Origin: Lachnospiraceae bacterium
GTDB taxonomy: Bacteria > Bacillota_A > Clostridia > Lachnospirales > Lachnospiraceae
NCBI GenBank assembly: GCA_017542725.1
Contig: JAFXWR010000218.1
Span: 1 to 5,572, forward strand
Direction: 5' to 3'
Length of the DNA: 5,572 nucleotides
In this document: positions 4,791-5,572 of the stretch, one piece after another
How the letters are laid out: every line of letters starts with the position of its first letter
Position numbering within the stretch: the stretch's first letter is position 1
Notes under the pieces: generated by a model
The model's input: the letters and a program-made list of their open reading frames with translations, nothing else
What the model was told of the DNA's origin: nothing
The model's database searches: none
Program-made: the position numbers and the translations under genes

Positions 4791-4804
4791 CAAAAATGCA
4801 AAAA
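4777..4804 (+). repeat. 28-bp direct repeat, copy 2, with perfect 7-bp inverted repeat
   Basis: This copy matches 3156-3183 at 26 of 28 bases. Here the inner dyad is perfect: TTTTTGC (4780-4786) and GCAAAAA (4798-4804) around an 11-base spacer, total 25 bp. It overlaps the last codons and TGA (4788-4790) of the first recombinase and covers the -35 box of the second. The copies lie 1621 bp apart and bracket the small gene, the RHH gene and the first recombinase. Confidence 0.8.
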
Positions 4805-4815
4805 TATAGTAATAT
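4787..4815 (+). promoter_or_regulatory. Promoter of the second recombinase
   Basis: TTGACA (4787-4792), a perfect -35 consensus, and TAATAT (4810-4815) are 17 bp apart, in the same register as the promoter at 3166-3194. Transcription should start about 7 bases after the -10, at or next to the ATG at 4823. A TATAAT at 4813-4818 would give a 20-bp spacer and is less likely. The -35 is enclosed in the perfect TTTTTGC/GCAAAAA dyad. Confidence 0.75.
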
Positions 4816-4822
4816 AATTAGC

Positions 4823-5572
4823 ATGAATATAAAAGTAACAAAAATACCTGCAAAGGTCAAAGTTGATTTAAGCCATCGCTTAACTCAAGCAAAAAAGAGA
4901 GTTTGTGGATATGCGAGAGTTTCGACTGAAGAAGATGAGCAACAAAACTCATACGAAACACAAATCAATTATTATACTAACTTTATCAAGCAACATAACA
5001 ACTGGGAATTCGTGGGAATGTATGCAGATGAAGGAATAAGTGGAACATCAACGCGACACCGTTTAGGATTTAACCAAATGATAACTGATGCTCTCAATGG
5101 TAAAATTGATTTGATTTTAACTAAGTCAGTCAGTCGTTTTGCGAGAAACACCGTTGACTCACTTTCTAATATCAGAAAATTAAAAGAGCACGGTGTCGAA
5201 GTATACTTTGAAAAAGAAAACATCTATACCCTTGATAGCAAAGGCGAGGTTCTATTAACCATCATGGGGTCACTTGCTCAGGAAGAGTCAAGATCCATTA
5301 GTGAAAACACTCTATGGGGTATTAAAAAGAAAATGGAAAGCGGTAAGTTTAGTCTTCCATACAGCTCATTTCTTGGATATGATTTTAAAGATGGAAAGTT
5401 AATCATTAACAAAGAGCAAGCTAAAACAATTAAAATCATATATAAGCTTTATCTTGAGGGTAAGTCAATAAACACAATTAAAACCTACTTAGAAGACCAT
5501 GGGTATAAAACTGGCACAAACAAACCAAAATGGTATCATAACAGTATAAAACAAATTTTAACAAATGAAAAA
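4823..5572 (+). CDS. Large serine recombinase (second of the pair), cut by window edge
   Basis: The frame is open from ATG 4823 to the last base, giving 250 residues without a stop. The N-terminus reads MNIKVTKIPAKVKV, the form typical of this recombinase group, which supports this start. The catalytic domain has GYARVST with nucleophile Ser34, GISGT (71-75), SRFAR with Arg105 and Arg108, and ends near 175; the Recombinase domain starts at about 180 (FLGYDF) and runs to the edge. The zinc ribbon must lie beyond. The catalytic domain is clearly similar to the first recombinase (shared IDLILTKS, SRFARNTV, FEKE), so they are divergent paralogues rather than a recent copy. No Shine-Dalgarno precedes the ATG and the promoter ends only 7 bases before it, so translation is probably leaderless. 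An in-frame ATG at 4796 also lacks a ribosome-binding site. Confidence 0.92.
   Translation, partial: MNIKVTKIPAKVKVDLSHRLTQAKKRVCGYARVSTEEDEQQNSYETQINYYTNFIKQHNNWEFVGMYADEGISGTSTRHRLGFNQMITDALNGKIDLILTKSVSRFARNTVDSLSNIRKLKEHGVEVYFEKENIYTLDSKGEVLLTIMGSLAQEESRSISENTLWGIKKKMESGKFSLPYSSFLGYDFKDGKLIINKEQAKTIKIIYKLYLEGKSINTIKTYLEDHGYKTGTNKPKWYHNSIKQILTNEK

Noticed and set aside
4796..4822. Upstream in-frame ATG (4796) or TTG (4787, overlapping the TGA of recombinase 1) as start for recombinase 2.
   Set aside because: Neither has a Shine-Dalgarno, both lie within the promoter, and the family-like N-terminus MNIKVTKIPA begins at 4823; not fully excluded if read-through transcription dominates.
4166..5223. 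Several minus-strand open frames opposite the recombinases.
   Set aside because: All are shadows of the two serine recombinases, which have intact family motifs on the + strand.
1..5572. CRISPR array, insertion sequence ends or transposase.
   Set aside because: No regularly spaced repeats, no DDE transposase and no terminal inverted repeats are seen; the only long direct repeat is the paired 28-bp promoter element.

Overview
The window looks like the lysis end and the recombinase module of a temperate phage, prophage or related mobile element from a low-GC Gram-positive host (Bacillota or a Mollicutes-like relative). The DNA is AT-rich, all real genes are on the + strand, ribosome-binding sites are mostly strong GGAGG-type, and the integration genes are large serine recombinases. 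TGA is used as a true stop (genes ending at 840 and 4790), so this is not the Mycoplasma/Spiroplasma code in which TGA is tryptophan. No finer taxonomic call is supported.

Region 1 (1-1971) is a tightly packed run of seven genes: the end of an unidentified upstream gene, a small secreted protein, a single-TM protein, a 30-residue membrane peptide, a 56-residue soluble protein, an LLH-type holin-like protein and a four-TM membrane protein. Start/stop overlaps at 487 and 837-840 point to translational coupling. The likely common theme is host envelope disruption, but only the holin-like gene resembles a known family.

Region 2 (1972-2221) is a 250-base non-coding stretch full of RNA structure: a 12-bp perfect inverted repeat across the stop codon of the four-TM gene, a tRNA-Met(CAT) with an initiator-like A1.A72 mismatch and unusual elbow bases, three small hairpins and a terminator-like hairpin. 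Immediately after it comes the endolysin (2222-3052), which starts at TTG and joins a GH24 lysozyme to an M15-type D-Ala peptidase. The layout suggests that lysin output is restrained at RNA level, but this is inference.

Region 3 (3053-3221) is non-coding: a nested 53-bp dyad (candidate att site or RNA hairpin), a strong intrinsic terminator, and a promoter.

Region 4 (3222-5572) holds a 60-residue protein, a ribbon-helix-helix protein, and two tandem serine recombinases, the second cut by the window edge. A 28-bp sequence (26 of 28 identical) precedes both the first small gene and the second recombinase. Each copy contains a -35 box inside an inverted repeat of the form TTTTTGC-N11-GCAAWAA, with a -10 box 17 bp downstream. 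The encoded RHH protein is the obvious candidate to bind both copies, giving a possible two-promoter, one-repressor switch over two recombinases. The second recombinase appears to be made from a leaderless or nearly leaderless transcript.
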